Source of the DNA: an uncultured Lachnospiraceae bacterium
GTDB lineage: Bacteria; Bacillota; Clostridia; Lachnospirales; Lachnospiraceae
Direction of reading: 5' to 3'
DNA length: 19,068 nucleotides
Assembly: GCA_910588875.1 (NCBI GenBank)
Contig: CAJURT010000055.1
Span: 1-19,068 of the forward strand
Shown here: positions 1 through 5,981 of the stretch, one piece after another
How positions within the stretch are numbered: position 1 is the stretch's first letter
Layout: each line of letters begins with the position of its first letter
Made by a program: the position numbers and the translations under genes
The notes under the pieces: generated by a model
Databases searched by the model: none
What the model was told of the DNA's origin: nothing
The model's input: the letters and a program-made list of their open reading frames with translations, nothing else

Positions 1-81
1 TCAAAAATCGCATGTGAATTATAGTGAATTACTCCAACTCGCAAAGGGCTGGGGCGATTTTATATCGGACCGCATCATTAT

Positions 82-1599
82 TTGGCGGTTACTTATAAAG
101 CAATGGCAACGGCATTGCTGGTGGGGGCATGCCTGATGCCCTCAACGATGGCGCAGGCCGCAGAAACAGATGGAAACACGCTTTTGTATTCTTTTCCGGT
201 AAATACGGAAGATTCAGCTGGCTTTATTCCGGCAAATGAGCATGAAAAGATTGTGCCGGATGCCTTTTTCGTATCCGGCGACCGCATCTTTCTGGATGAT
301 ACGGCCAACAACCGCATAATAATCTATCGGGGGCAGAACTTTGAAAAGAGCATTCCGCTGTCCCCGGAAATGGATGTCAAGCTGTTGTTCTACAGCAGTG
401 AGGATGATGTTTTGAAGATGGTTTACTGGGACAGGTTCAATGAAAACGGCAGCCATTTTTATCTGACTTCGGTATCGGTGTCGTCCGGTGAAACTGTCCC
501 GGCAGGGCAAGAACTGAGCGACGGGTCCAGGATTCTGTTGGAATACAGCTTTGACAGTACGGGGAACTTGCTCACGGAATATCTTTCGGGTGAGGGCACG
601 GGCGCTGTTCTGGCATACGCCGATGCGGAACCGGCAGTCATTGCAGAGGGCAATGCGGCAGGATCGGAATGTGTCGGAATGGGGCTTGCCATTGATGATA
701 CATACAGCATATATTCCATATATATGGCCGGAGCGGATAGGTCAACCATTGGTGAGTGCATCATAATCAATGGCGGAAGCGATGCTTTTGCCTATGCCGT
801 GCCGGAAACTCATGAGGATTCACTGGAAAGAGGAAATGTGCAGATTACGGAGTCTGGTGAGGTGTTCCAGATGGCGGTGGATGCAACAGGTGTCAAAATT
901 TTCCGGCTTGGGAAACAGGCAGGCGCATCCATGGAGGATGTCAGCCTGCTTGAGAGAGAAGTGGACGGTATCAGCGATATGGTGGCTGCGCCTTATGCGT
1001 CTTATAAAACAATGGATACCGCTACGATAAGAGCGAGGATGGATACTTATAAGGATCTGAAATGGGTTTACAACAGTACCAGGAACTCCAACGCATCCGT
1101 AACGGCAGATCCCGGCAAGGTTTCCCAGCCTGGCTGGATCACTCAGAATGCGGATGGCAAGGATCATATATTAAGCAATGTACCTTACTGCTGGGGCGGC
1201 TGGAATGCAGAAACCTATGTAAAGAATATTAATAATGGAAAGTATGCGGGAAATGTAACCACAACTGCGCCGGGGTATGTTTCAGGAACCGTGGGCATGG
1301 ATTGCTCGGGCTATGTGTCGGTAGCTTTTGACTTGCCGTATAAGCATGGAACCTCCACATTGTCTAATTGTTTTACTAAAATATCTAACACAGGCAATGT
1401 TCGGGCATATGACATATTAAATAAATCCGGCAGTCATGTATTGATCGTTGTAAAAACTTATGTGCAGGATGGCGTGAGATATGTTGATACTTATGAAGAA
1501 GCGAAGAGTTCAGGAAAGATTGTTTTCCAGACAGGAAGAAATTATCAGAGTCTTTTGAATTCAGGATACATTCCTATGAGATATAATTATCTTCGGTAA
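82..1599 (+). CDS. Secreted NlpC/P60-like cell-wall hydrolase with propeller-like N-terminal region
   Basis: Probable exported peptidoglycan hydrolase of 505 aa. Residues 1-26 look like a signal peptide (Lys6, hydrophobic core, AQA before a likely cleavage at 26/27). Residues 30-290 are beta-rich, with an NHL-like stretch at about 60-83 (VSGDRIFLDDTANNRIIIY), suggesting a propeller or sensor domain. Residues 365-505 resemble an NlpC/P60 cysteine peptidase: YCWGG at 369-373, DCSG at 407-410 with Cys408 as nucleophile, and His452 in SHVLIV as the likely base. The third polar residue is not certain. The start is weak: TTG at 82 has no Shine-Dalgarno sequence, ATG at 103 would cut into the signal peptide, and the frame is open upstream to position 28, so the 5' end may have been altered by recombination. 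It converges on the XRE gene. The fold class is fairly sure; substrate and membership in the element are unknown. Confidence 0.75.
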   Translation: MAVTYKAMATALLVGACLMPSTMAQAAETDGNTLLYSFPVNTEDSAGFIPANEHEKIVPDAFFVSGDRIFLDDTANNRIIIYRGQNFEKSIPLSPEMDVKLLFYSSEDDVLKMVYWDRFNENGSHFYLTSVSVSSGETVPAGQELSDGSRILLEYSFDSTGNLLTEYLSGEGTGAVLAYADAEPAVIAEGNAAGSECVGMGLAIDDTYSIYSIYMAGADRSTIGECIIINGGSDAFAYAVPETHEDSLERGNVQITESGEVFQMAVDATGVKIFRLGKQAGASMEDVSLLEREVDGISDMVAAPYASYKTMDTATIRARMDTYKDLKWVYNSTRNSNASVTADPGKVSQPGWITQNADGKDHILSNVPYCWGGWNAETYVKNINNGKYAGNVTTTAPGYVSGTVGMDCSGYVSVAFDLPYKHGTSTLSNCFTKISNTGNVRAYDILNKSGSHVLIVVKTYVQDGVRYVDTYEEAKSSGKIVFQTGRNYQSLLNSGYIPMRYNYLR

Positions 1600-1605
1600 A
1601 AAATA

Positions 1606-1650
1606 AATATGTCTGGTTCTAAAGGTTAATTTTATAGGACCAGACATATT
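1606..1650. terminator. Shared bidirectional terminator
   Basis: Arms 1606-1620 and 1636-1650 pair over 15 bp with one mismatch around a 15-nt loop. Read on the minus strand the stem is followed by an A/T-rich run giving TATTTTTTAC, so it best terminates the XRE gene. On the plus strand it follows the NlpC/P60 stop codon with a weaker ATGATTTT tail. Confidence 0.75.
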
Positions 1651-1705
1651 ATGATTTTAGCTGCTTGGGCGGTTTCTTTTTCTGCTTTGCCTCACATTAC
1701 ATTTG

Positions 1706-2071
1706 TCAGCCAGAATTATTTTCAGGCGTAGCAACTGATTCTGGCTCTACAAGTACGGTGGCAGCGGCCAAAAGGACAGACAGACTTTTTTCATCGCATA
1801 GTGGAAGCAGGCGCAGCAGTGCTTGGTATGTAGAGCCTGTTCTGTCGTACCCGTCCTGGAAAATACAGTCATCTGCGGAAATATCGAGCATCCGGCAGAT
1901 ATTGTAAAAACCCTCGATGCTTGGCGAGCAGCGGCCGCGTTCCAGATCCTTCTGGAAGGACAGGGAGTGGTCGAGCAACTCCGCACATTCGGCTTGTGTG
2001 AGTTTTCGGTTTATCCTCGCTTTTTTTAGGGCGCCACTGAACACATCGGTATCACTGATAGATAAAGACAT
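1706..2071 (-). CDS. XRE/Cro-family helix-turn-helix regulator
   Basis: DNA-binding transcriptional regulator of 121 aa. Residues about 11-66 form an HTH_XRE domain: LKKARINRKLTQAECAELL, then the recognition region and LERGRCSPS, then the YNICRMLDIS helix. The C-terminal 50 residues are a hydrophobic helical tail that may dimerise. The start is set at the ATG at 2071 because AGGAGGTG (2078-2085) lies 6-8 nt upstream; a longer frame to 2134 has no such site. Before the IS inserted, this gene faced the sigma-like gene at 4535 across about 455 bp, the usual layout of an element repressor opposite the operon it controls. That role is inferred. A palindrome and direct repeats upstream could be its operators. 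Confidence 0.85.
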   Translation of the reverse strand: MSLSISDTDVFSGALKKARINRKLTQAECAELLDHSLSFQKDLERGRCSPSIEGFYNICRMLDISADDCIFQDGYDRTGSTYQALLRLLPLCDEKSLSVLLAAATVLVEPESVATPENNSG

Positions 2072-2090
2072 TTTAATCACCTCCTGATAG

Positions 2091-2152
2091 TAGTGTATTG
2101 CCATACCTGGCAAAAGTAAAAACGGCACAGACATACTGGAAGATAGTGTATT
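2091..2152. promoter_or_regulatory. Candidate XRE operator region: palindrome plus paired direct repeats
   Basis: A 16-bp perfect palindrome TTGCCA-TACC-TGGCAA lies at 2098-2113. TAGTGTATT occurs twice, at 2091-2099 and 2144-2152, 53 bp apart, close to five helical turns. On the minus strand TTTACT (2115-2120) and TACACT (2092-2097), 17 bp apart, could be a weak promoter with the palindrome in its spacer. A start near 2085 would, however, fall on the Shine-Dalgarno sequence, so the promoter call is weak. Autoregulation is inferred. Confidence 0.35.
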
Positions 2153-2199
2153 AAACTACCAACACCCAGACTTTTGGTGAAAAAAACATGGTTCATCAG

Positions 2200-2207
2200 A
2201 GTCTTAT
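2200..2207. repeat. Left 8-bp target-site duplication of the ISL3 element
   Basis: AGTCTTAT directly abuts the left inverted repeat and recurs at 4200-4207 next to the right one. Eight bp is the usual duplication length for ISL3-family elements. Confidence 0.95.
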
Positions 2208-2230
2208 GGTTCTTTCTGAACTTTGGGTAT
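2208..2230 (+). repeat. Left terminal inverted repeat of the ISL3 element
   Basis: The 23 bp are the exact reverse complement of 4177-4199. The outer end reads GGTTCTTTCTGAAC. Confidence 0.95.
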
Positions 2231-2241
2231 GACAGCACCGC

Positions 2242-2278
2242 AATTAAGCCGTCAGATAAGTGTTCTGACGGCTTAATT
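2242..2278 (-). terminator. Transposase terminator
   Basis: Perfect 15-bp stem (2242-2256 with 2264-2278) and a 7-nt loop. It overlaps the stop codon of the downstream transposase frame. There is no separate U tract beyond the AT-rich foot of the stem, so termination strength is uncertain. Confidence 0.6.
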
Positions 2279-3090
2279 TATATCAGATCCATAAGGGTAA
2301 AATCTTTAGTTTTGATCAGAAAAGCGAGCTTGCATTTTTTGGTCAGGTTGACAATCTTAGACCTGCCATATACCATACGCTTGATGAGTTTAAATTTGTT
2401 GTTGTTCCCTTCGACAAACCCAGAGCGCACGTCCATGGATATCGCGTTCCTGACCGAAGAGATATCTTTTTTTAAACTATTACAGAAAGAGGACAGTTCC
2501 GTATCAGCATATTTCTCGATATATCTATCTATTTCCTCAGGTTCGTCACCCATCAGTATCCCGTGGAACTCATGGAATGTATCTGCAACCCATGTGACCA
2601 TTGGGAACTTCTTCTTAATGATCTCCAGGTTTCCAGAAATGACCTTGTCCTTTTCTTTCTTCGGATCTATTGTCAGGATGTGTCTTAATAATTCATTCCG
2701 CCTGATGACAATTACATCATCAGGATATCTTTTATCCATGAGCCTCATGCCATACATTCTTTTTCGATCCGGAAAGTTTTCCCTGCTGATGGCTTTCATG
2801 TAATCAAACAATGTATTACGCGAAGTCGACACCCCGGATTTCCGGAGATATTGGTATATGATCTCATCATCGTATCCATCCGCCATCATTTTATATATGA
2901 TATTTACGAAACCATTCCCGGCACGTTTCCTGGTTTTATAGTCCTTGGGTGCATCCATCCCGTTGATCTGGTCATCTGTCATGGAAACATATTTTTCCGC
3001 TGTATGCCTTGCAATGCCATACTCCCGGCACACCAGGCTGATCTTCTTCTTTGGCAGGCCGTTCCAAAACAGCTGAATGTCACGTATCAA
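2278..3090 (-). CDS. ISL3-family transposase, C-terminal half (-1 frame)
   Basis: Second half of the transposase, about 270 aa as an independent frame opening with TTG at 3090. No Shine-Dalgarno sequence fits this TTG, and the frame is open back to 3108 across the slippery run, so it is best read as a continuation of the 3087-4067 frame. It starts with a helix-turn-helix-like stretch (ISLVCREYGIARHTAEKYV), as found between the catalytic Asp and Glu regions of some long ISL3 transposases. It ends with the block holding the likely catalytic Glu (SGFVEGNNNKFKLIKR, near residue 230). The fused product would be about 596 aa. Alternatively, the IS carries an inactivating one-base change in the A7 run. 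Confidence 0.85.
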   Translation of the reverse strand: MIRDIQLFWNGLPKKKISLVCREYGIARHTAEKYVSMTDDQINGMDAPKDYKTRKRAGNGFVNIIYKMMADGYDDEIIYQYLRKSGVSTSRNTLFDYMKAISRENFPDRKRMYGMRLMDKRYPDDVIVIRRNELLRHILTIDPKKEKDKVISGNLEIIKKKFPMVTWVADTFHEFHGILMGDEPEEIDRYIEKYADTELSSFCNSLKKDISSVRNAISMDVRSGFVEGNNNKFKLIKRMVYGRSKIVNLTKKCKLAFLIKTKDFTLMDLI

Positions 3091-4067
3091 TTGCTGTTTT
3101 TTTCCCTGTTACAGGCATTCTTCTTATACTGCTTGCTGTTGAGGTTCCGCTTCCTGCTCTTGAATTCAATTTCAGCTCCATCTTCATCAACCGGTGGCGA
3201 ATTATCATAGGAAATACCATCCAGCAGATTCCCGTCAAACCCCTTCTCCCTGACTTCCTTTTCGGGGGCCTTGTCCAACACTGCTCCGTCCTTTATGAAT
3301 ATAGTAGCAGGTATTTCGTTTTTGAAGATGTCCTTCATCTTATCCAGCAGATTCTGCATCAGGTGAAAACGGTCCGCAACCTGCGTACACTCCGGCAGCA
3401 CCTCACTGATCGCAGATGCATATGCACTGGCCCGATCCCTTGCGACCAGCCGGATCTTCTTATGGCCTTTTAACCATTCCTTCAATGGGGCGCCATCCCT
3501 TCCTTCCAACAGGGCGATCATGTGGTGGTCCTTCAGGTCATAAATTGCCGTCGCATACTTTTGACCTTTTCTCATGGCTACGTCGTCAATTCCAACAGCT
3601 TCCACATCAGGGTCATCTTTGAATTCAATCCTGTCATACAAACGTTGGATGGTATCATTGCTTATAGCGACACCCATAAGCGACAGAACAGTGCTGGCTC
3701 CTTCATTGCTCATGAACATTGCCATGGCCAGGACCAATGCGTTTAAGGAATCTGTCCGAACCTGGGAAGCAGATGCAAAGGACAACGGCTCCATAAATAC
3801 TTTCTGGCGGCATTCAGTGTTTACACAGTCATATTTGAAAACATTCACATGGACATACGTTGGCTTACATCGTATAGGGACATCCTGCAAGGTCCGTTCG
3901 TAAGTGGCATGTAGATCCGAAGATCTTGTTCCGCAGAGCGGGCACTTACAACTATGGACAGATGATTTCAGGAAAATGTCAATCCTGTCATCCGTTTCTT
4001 CTGTTCTGTATATGAATTGGTTCTTACCGTATAGCAGCGAATTATCTGAGGAAGGGGAATATTTCAT
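3087..4067 (-). CDS. ISL3-family transposase, N-terminal half (frame 0)
   Basis: First 326 aa of the DDE transposase. Residues 40-86 hold a zinc ribbon (CKCPLC near 40-45, then Cys81 and Cys86). A helical DNA-binding region follows to about 145. The catalytic block begins with GIDDVAMRKGQ (Asp161), and VARDRASAY (Asp211) is the second likely catalytic Asp, followed by VADRFHLMQN, a hallmark of this family. The start ATG at 4067 has GAGAGG about 9 nt upstream. The frame stops at 3087 shortly after GAA-AAA-AAC, before the catalytic Glu, so this product alone should lack activity. It could act as a DNA-binding inhibitor, as short products of other frameshifting insertion sequences do (inference). 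Confidence 0.9.
   Translation of the reverse strand: MKYSPSSDNSLLYGKNQFIYRTEETDDRIDIFLKSSVHSCKCPLCGTRSSDLHATYERTLQDVPIRCKPTYVHVNVFKYDCVNTECRQKVFMEPLSFASASQVRTDSLNALVLAMAMFMSNEGASTVLSLMGVAISNDTIQRLYDRIEFKDDPDVEAVGIDDVAMRKGQKYATAIYDLKDHHMIALLEGRDGAPLKEWLKGHKKIRLVARDRASAYASAISEVLPECTQVADRFHLMQNLLDKMKDIFKNEIPATIFIKDGAVLDKAPEKEVREKGFDGNLLDGISYDNSPPVDEDGAEIEFKSRKRNLNSKQYKKNACNREKNSN
3096..3102 (-). promoter_or_regulatory. Candidate -1 programmed frameshift site (A_AAA_AAC)
   Basis: In the transposase frame the codons read GAA AAA AAC AGC AAT TGA. The heptamer A_AAA_AAC (X_XXY_YYZ) is in the correct phase, and a -1 slip continues as CAG CAA TTG ATA, exactly the downstream frame. CCTGTAACAGG lies just upstream as a small hairpin with an AGGG; I see only a weak 5-bp stem downstream. 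Experimental slippage is not shown. Confidence 0.6.
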
Positions 4068-4096
4068 TTGTGTTTACCTCTCATTTTGATGTCTCT

Positions 4097-4125
4097 ATTA
4101 TAACACAAATACCCAAATATGAGAA
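4097..4125 (-). promoter_or_regulatory. Transposase promoter (extended -10)
   Basis: On the minus strand TATAAT (4097-4102) is preceded by TG one base away. TTCTCA (4120-4125, four of six matches to TTGACA) lies 17 bp upstream. The predicted start is near 4090, about 23 nt before the ATG. Confidence 0.7.
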
Positions 4126-4131
4126 GTAATA

Positions 4132-4176
4132 AATCAATAAATAAGACAGGTGTAAATCCTGTCTTATTTATTGATT
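4132..4176. terminator. 19-bp perfect stem inside the right IS end
   Basis: 4132-4150 pairs perfectly with 4158-4176 around a 7-nt loop, directly next to the right inverted repeat and upstream of the transposase promoter. Stems here commonly block outside transcription from raising transposase expression. That role is inferred. Confidence 0.65.
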
Positions 4177-4199
4177 ATACCCAAAGTTCAGAAAGAACC
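4177..4199 (-). repeat. Right terminal inverted repeat of the ISL3 element
   Basis: Exact reverse complement of 2208-2230. Confidence 0.95.
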
Positions 4200-4207
4200 A
4201 GTCTTAT
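4200..4207. repeat. Right 8-bp target-site duplication
   Basis: AGTCTTAT, identical to 2200-2207. Confidence 0.95.
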
Positions 4208-4383
4208 TTGGGTGTCTTTTTTGTGCCATGGGAGAGGATGCATGGCACACATTGAGGAACATTCGTAAGTCGGGCAACGGCAGGGGGCTTTCGCTAAAAA
4301 AATTATAAGTTTTCACATGGCAATACTGCCCCTATATGGTAGCGCAATACGCTACCATTTGGAGGAAGATCAAGAGATACGAG

Positions 4384-4427
4384 AAAAGAACAGTTATCTG
4401 GTGTATGAAACGGATAACTGTTCTTTT
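4384..4427. terminator. Intrinsic terminator in the sigma-gene leader
   Basis: Perfect 15-bp stem 4384-4398 with 4413-4427 and a 14-nt loop, with T residues continuing on the plus strand after the arm. It lies 107 bp before the sigma-like ATG, so it could end upstream transcripts or act as an attenuator. Confidence 0.7.
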
Positions 4428-4480
4428 TCTTATGCACTAAACAGCACTGTAAAGATATGCTTTTTACATCCTGCTCGTTC

Positions 4481-4528
4481 TCCTCCTGAAATTCAGATTT
4501 TGCAGCAAAAATCTGAATTTCAGGAGGA
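4481..4528 (+). promoter_or_regulatory. 21-bp hairpin masking the Shine-Dalgarno of the sigma-like gene
   Basis: 4481-4501 pairs perfectly with 4508-4528 around the loop GCAGCA. The 3' arm contains AGGAGG (4522-4527), the only good ribosome site for the ATG at 4535. In the folded mRNA translation should be shut off until the stem opens. The same sequence is palindromic DNA and could also bind a protein. Confidence 0.7.
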
Positions 4529-4534
4529 AAAGCC

Positions 4535-4945
4535 ATGTGGCAGAAAAACAATGGAAAAAGTGAAACGGAAGTGTTACAGAATCTGTTTACTGCATATCTG
4601 ACAACGGCAGTCAGACGCCGCAGGAATGATTACATAAAACAGGCGGTCAGGATTCAGCAGATGGAAGGTATGACAGAAGACATCCCATACAATCAGGACC
4701 AGAGGGCGGAAGAGGATATGTTCCGTGGGCTGCCCTTACCCATGCAGCTGGAGGACAGTGCGCTCCTTCATGCATTGAAAGGAATCAGCGAACGGGAGCG
4801 GCATGTATTCTTTGCAAGGGTACTGGATGAAAGAGGCTTTGAGTCGCTTGCGGAAGAAATGGGTCTGGGGTATAAAGGCGTGGCTACGATCTATTACCGT
4901 GCTCTCAGGAAGATCAAAAAGAAGATGAAGGAGTTGAGAAAGTGA
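4535..4945 (+). CDS. Sigma-70 region 4-like regulator (Tn916 orf7-like)
   Basis: Short sigma-factor-like protein of 136 aa. Residues 73-133 form a region-4-type helix-turn-helix: LKGISERERHVFFARVLDE followed by GFESLAEEMGLGYKGVATIY and a basic helix. The N-terminus (16-45, LFTAYLTTAVRRRR...) is typical of sigma-like proteins of conjugative transposons; no region 2 is visible. ATG 4535 has AGGAGG 7 nt upstream, inside a strong hairpin. The last bases overlap the GTG of the next gene (GTGA), so the two are translationally coupled. By position and order the pair resembles Tn916 orf7-orf8, regulators of transfer and excision; function here is inferred from that resemblance. Confidence 0.85.
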   Translation: MWQKNNGKSETEVLQNLFTAYLTTAVRRRRNDYIKQAVRIQQMEGMTEDIPYNQDQRAEEDMFRGLPLPMQLEDSALLHALKGISERERHVFFARVLDERGFESLAEEMGLGYKGVATIYYRALRKIKKKMKELRK

Positions 4946-5124
4946 ATTTTAAGGAAATACTGTTACGGGCGAAGGCCGGGGAGGAACCGGCTGTCATTGC
5001 CCTTCTGGAGATGTACAAGCCCCTTTTGGTAAAGGGGGCGATTGTTGGCGGCAGGTTTGACGAAGACCTGTACCAGGAGCTCTGCATCACGCTGATCAGA
5101 TGCATCAGATTGTTCCGTTTTTAG
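4942..5124 (+). CDS. Small HTH protein of conjugative transposons (Tn916 orf8-like)
   Basis: A 60-aa protein resembling the helix-turn-helix domain of conjugative-transposon-like proteins: FKEILLRAKAGEEPAVIALL, then MYKPLLVKGA, then FDEDLYQELCITLIRCIRLF. The length fits a complete family member, so it is not truncated. Start is GTG 4942, overlapping the stop of the sigma-like gene, with AAGGAG about 8 nt upstream. It probably partners the upstream sigma-like protein in a two-gene unit. The strong terminator right after it ends the unit. Confidence 0.8.
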   Translation: MNFKEILLRAKAGEEPAVIALLEMYKPLLVKGAIVGGRFDEDLYQELCITLIRCIRLFRF

Positions 5125-5130
5125 GAAAGC

Positions 5131-5164
5131 AGAAAAGCGCTGAGGTTATTTTCAGCGCTTTTCT
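5131..5164. terminator. Bidirectional terminator between converging operons
   Basis: Perfect 13-bp stem 5131-5143 with 5152-5164 (AGAAAAGCGCTGA type), loop of 8 nt, T tract on both strands. It ends the orf7/orf8-like pair on the plus strand and the long minus-strand operon whose last stop is at 5184. Confidence 0.85.
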
Positions 5165-5183
5165 TTTTCCTTAAAACATGCTT

Positions 5184-5588
5184 TTACTGAAAGGATTTCA
5201 GGTAATAGTGAACATATAAATTGTAGTCGTTCGTTCTGGTAATGAGCCTGAGCCAGATATGGAAGTGTTCTGTCCCCGAGTAGAGGTTATATTCGGTAGG
5301 ATCCTGAGTGGGCTCGGCCGTTCTGCAGAATTCCCTCATGGCAGAGAGGTCTTTGAAGGCATCCAGTTCAAGCAGCGTATTCTGGAAAAGATCAATTTCT
5401 GATGCCAGTTCTCTTGATAAGGGTGTTTTGGTGCAGTCGAACCACGTTGTCCACCAGTGGCCGCCATGGTAATCAGACCGGGAATAGGCTGTTTCGCTGA
5501 CCGGATGGGCTGCGGCGCTGAAATCTACATTTTTGGTTTCCCGGAACACTTCCGGGAAAGGGCAGGTGTTTGAAAAGCTGATATTCAT
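5184..5588 (-). CDS. Conserved hypothetical protein, last gene of the minus operon
   Basis: A 134-aa soluble protein I do not recognise. It is rich in aromatic residues and acidic-basic pairs, with a central HGGHWWTTWFD stretch (about 41-51) and a C-terminal FHIWLRLITRTNDYNLYVHYY beta-like region. No signal peptide or membrane segment. Start ATG 5588 has AGGAGG 6 nt upstream, lying against the stop of the DUF4313 gene (5601), so the two are co-translated. It is the last gene before the shared terminator. No function is proposed. Confidence 0.75.
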   Translation of the reverse strand: MNISFSNTCPFPEVFRETKNVDFSAAAHPVSETAYSRSDYHGGHWWTTWFDCTKTPLSRELASEIDLFQNTLLELDAFKDLSAMREFCRTAEPTQDPTEYNLYSGTEHFHIWLRLITRTNDYNLYVHYYLKSFQ

Positions 5589-5600
5589 AGTATTCCTCCT

Positions 5601-5963
5601 TTAGGCGGCATGATCCGCCAGATATTTTTCATAGCCGTCCGGGTCGATCTCCCGGAGGGCAGATTCACGGAACCTGTACTGTGGATATGTGCAGTAGCCG
5701 CTCCTGGCGGTTTTGCCTGTGGGTACAGCCAGCTTGTTGCGGATGATCCAGGCAAGGACCGATTCACCATTGTTGTTGGTGTCAATGTAGGCGGTATCCT
5801 TTTCCAGGGGAAAGCCAAGATTCACGGTGAGGATATTCCAGGGCTCCCAGCCGTCATCCGTATGGATGTGCATGGCAAGGGCAAGGTTTCCGTTGGAGTA
5901 AGTCCTGATGTCCAGCTTCATCCTGTATGCGGTGCCGTCTTTCTCAAAATCAAATATCTTCAT
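5601..5963 (-). CDS. DUF4313-family protein
   Basis: A 120-aa protein matching the DUF4313 pattern as I know it: a beta-strand start (YRMKLDIRTYSNGNLALAMH at 13-32), then ILTVNLG, the AYIDTNNNGES segment near 57-68, and a terminal SGYCTYPQYRF motif near 87-98. The family is small, soluble and common on mobile elements and plasmids of gut Firmicutes; no activity is established. Start ATG 5963 has AGGAGG 8 nt upstream. Spacing to the upstream gene is 18 bp and to the downstream gene 12 bp, so it lies in one operon. Confidence 0.75.
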   Translation of the reverse strand: MKIFDFEKDGTAYRMKLDIRTYSNGNLALAMHIHTDDGWEPWNILTVNLGFPLEKDTAYIDTNNNGESVLAWIIRNKLAVPTGKTARSGYCTYPQYRFRESALREIDPDGYEKYLADHAA

Positions 5964-5981
5964 GTGGGTGTCCTCCTAAAA

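Larger units (their letters stand above)
2208..4199 (-). mobile_element. Complete ISL3-family insertion sequence, 1992 bp
   Basis: The boundaries are defined directly: 23-bp perfect inverted repeats (2208-2230 and 4177-4199, outer end GGTTCTTT) and an 8-bp direct repeat AGTCTTAT on both sides. Inside are a transposase in two overlapping frames on the minus strand, its promoter, a terminator at the left end, and a 19-bp perfect stem just inside the right end. Intact repeats and duplication point to a recent insertion with no later end damage. It sits between the XRE repressor and the sigma-like gene and may have uncoupled them. The element is more AT-rich than the block right of 5184. The family call rests on the transposase motifs and the 8-bp duplication. 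Confidence 0.93.
4208..4534 (+). other. Hairpin-rich leader upstream of the sigma-like gene
   Basis: This 327-bp stretch has no gene I can support. It carries four inverted repeats: 4222-4230 with 4241-4249 (9 bp); 4336-4344 with 4350-4358 (9 bp, loop CAATA); a terminator at 4384-4427; and a long stem at 4481-4528. I find no convincing sigma-70 promoter. An open frame from ATG 4317 to 4601 runs through the last hairpins but has no ribosome binding site. Confidence 0.6.

Noticed and set aside
2..136. Short open frame as the end of an upstream gene
   Set aside because: Only 44 codons, no recognisable motif, cut by the window edge; cannot be supported as a gene.
2091..2099. Repeated short motifs as a CRISPR array
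   Set aside because: Only two copies of a 9-bp motif and no regular spacers; better explained as operator repeats.
4281..4316. TATAAG near 4305 as a promoter for the sigma-like gene
   Set aside because: The hexamer 17 bp upstream (CAGGGG) does not resemble a -35 box.
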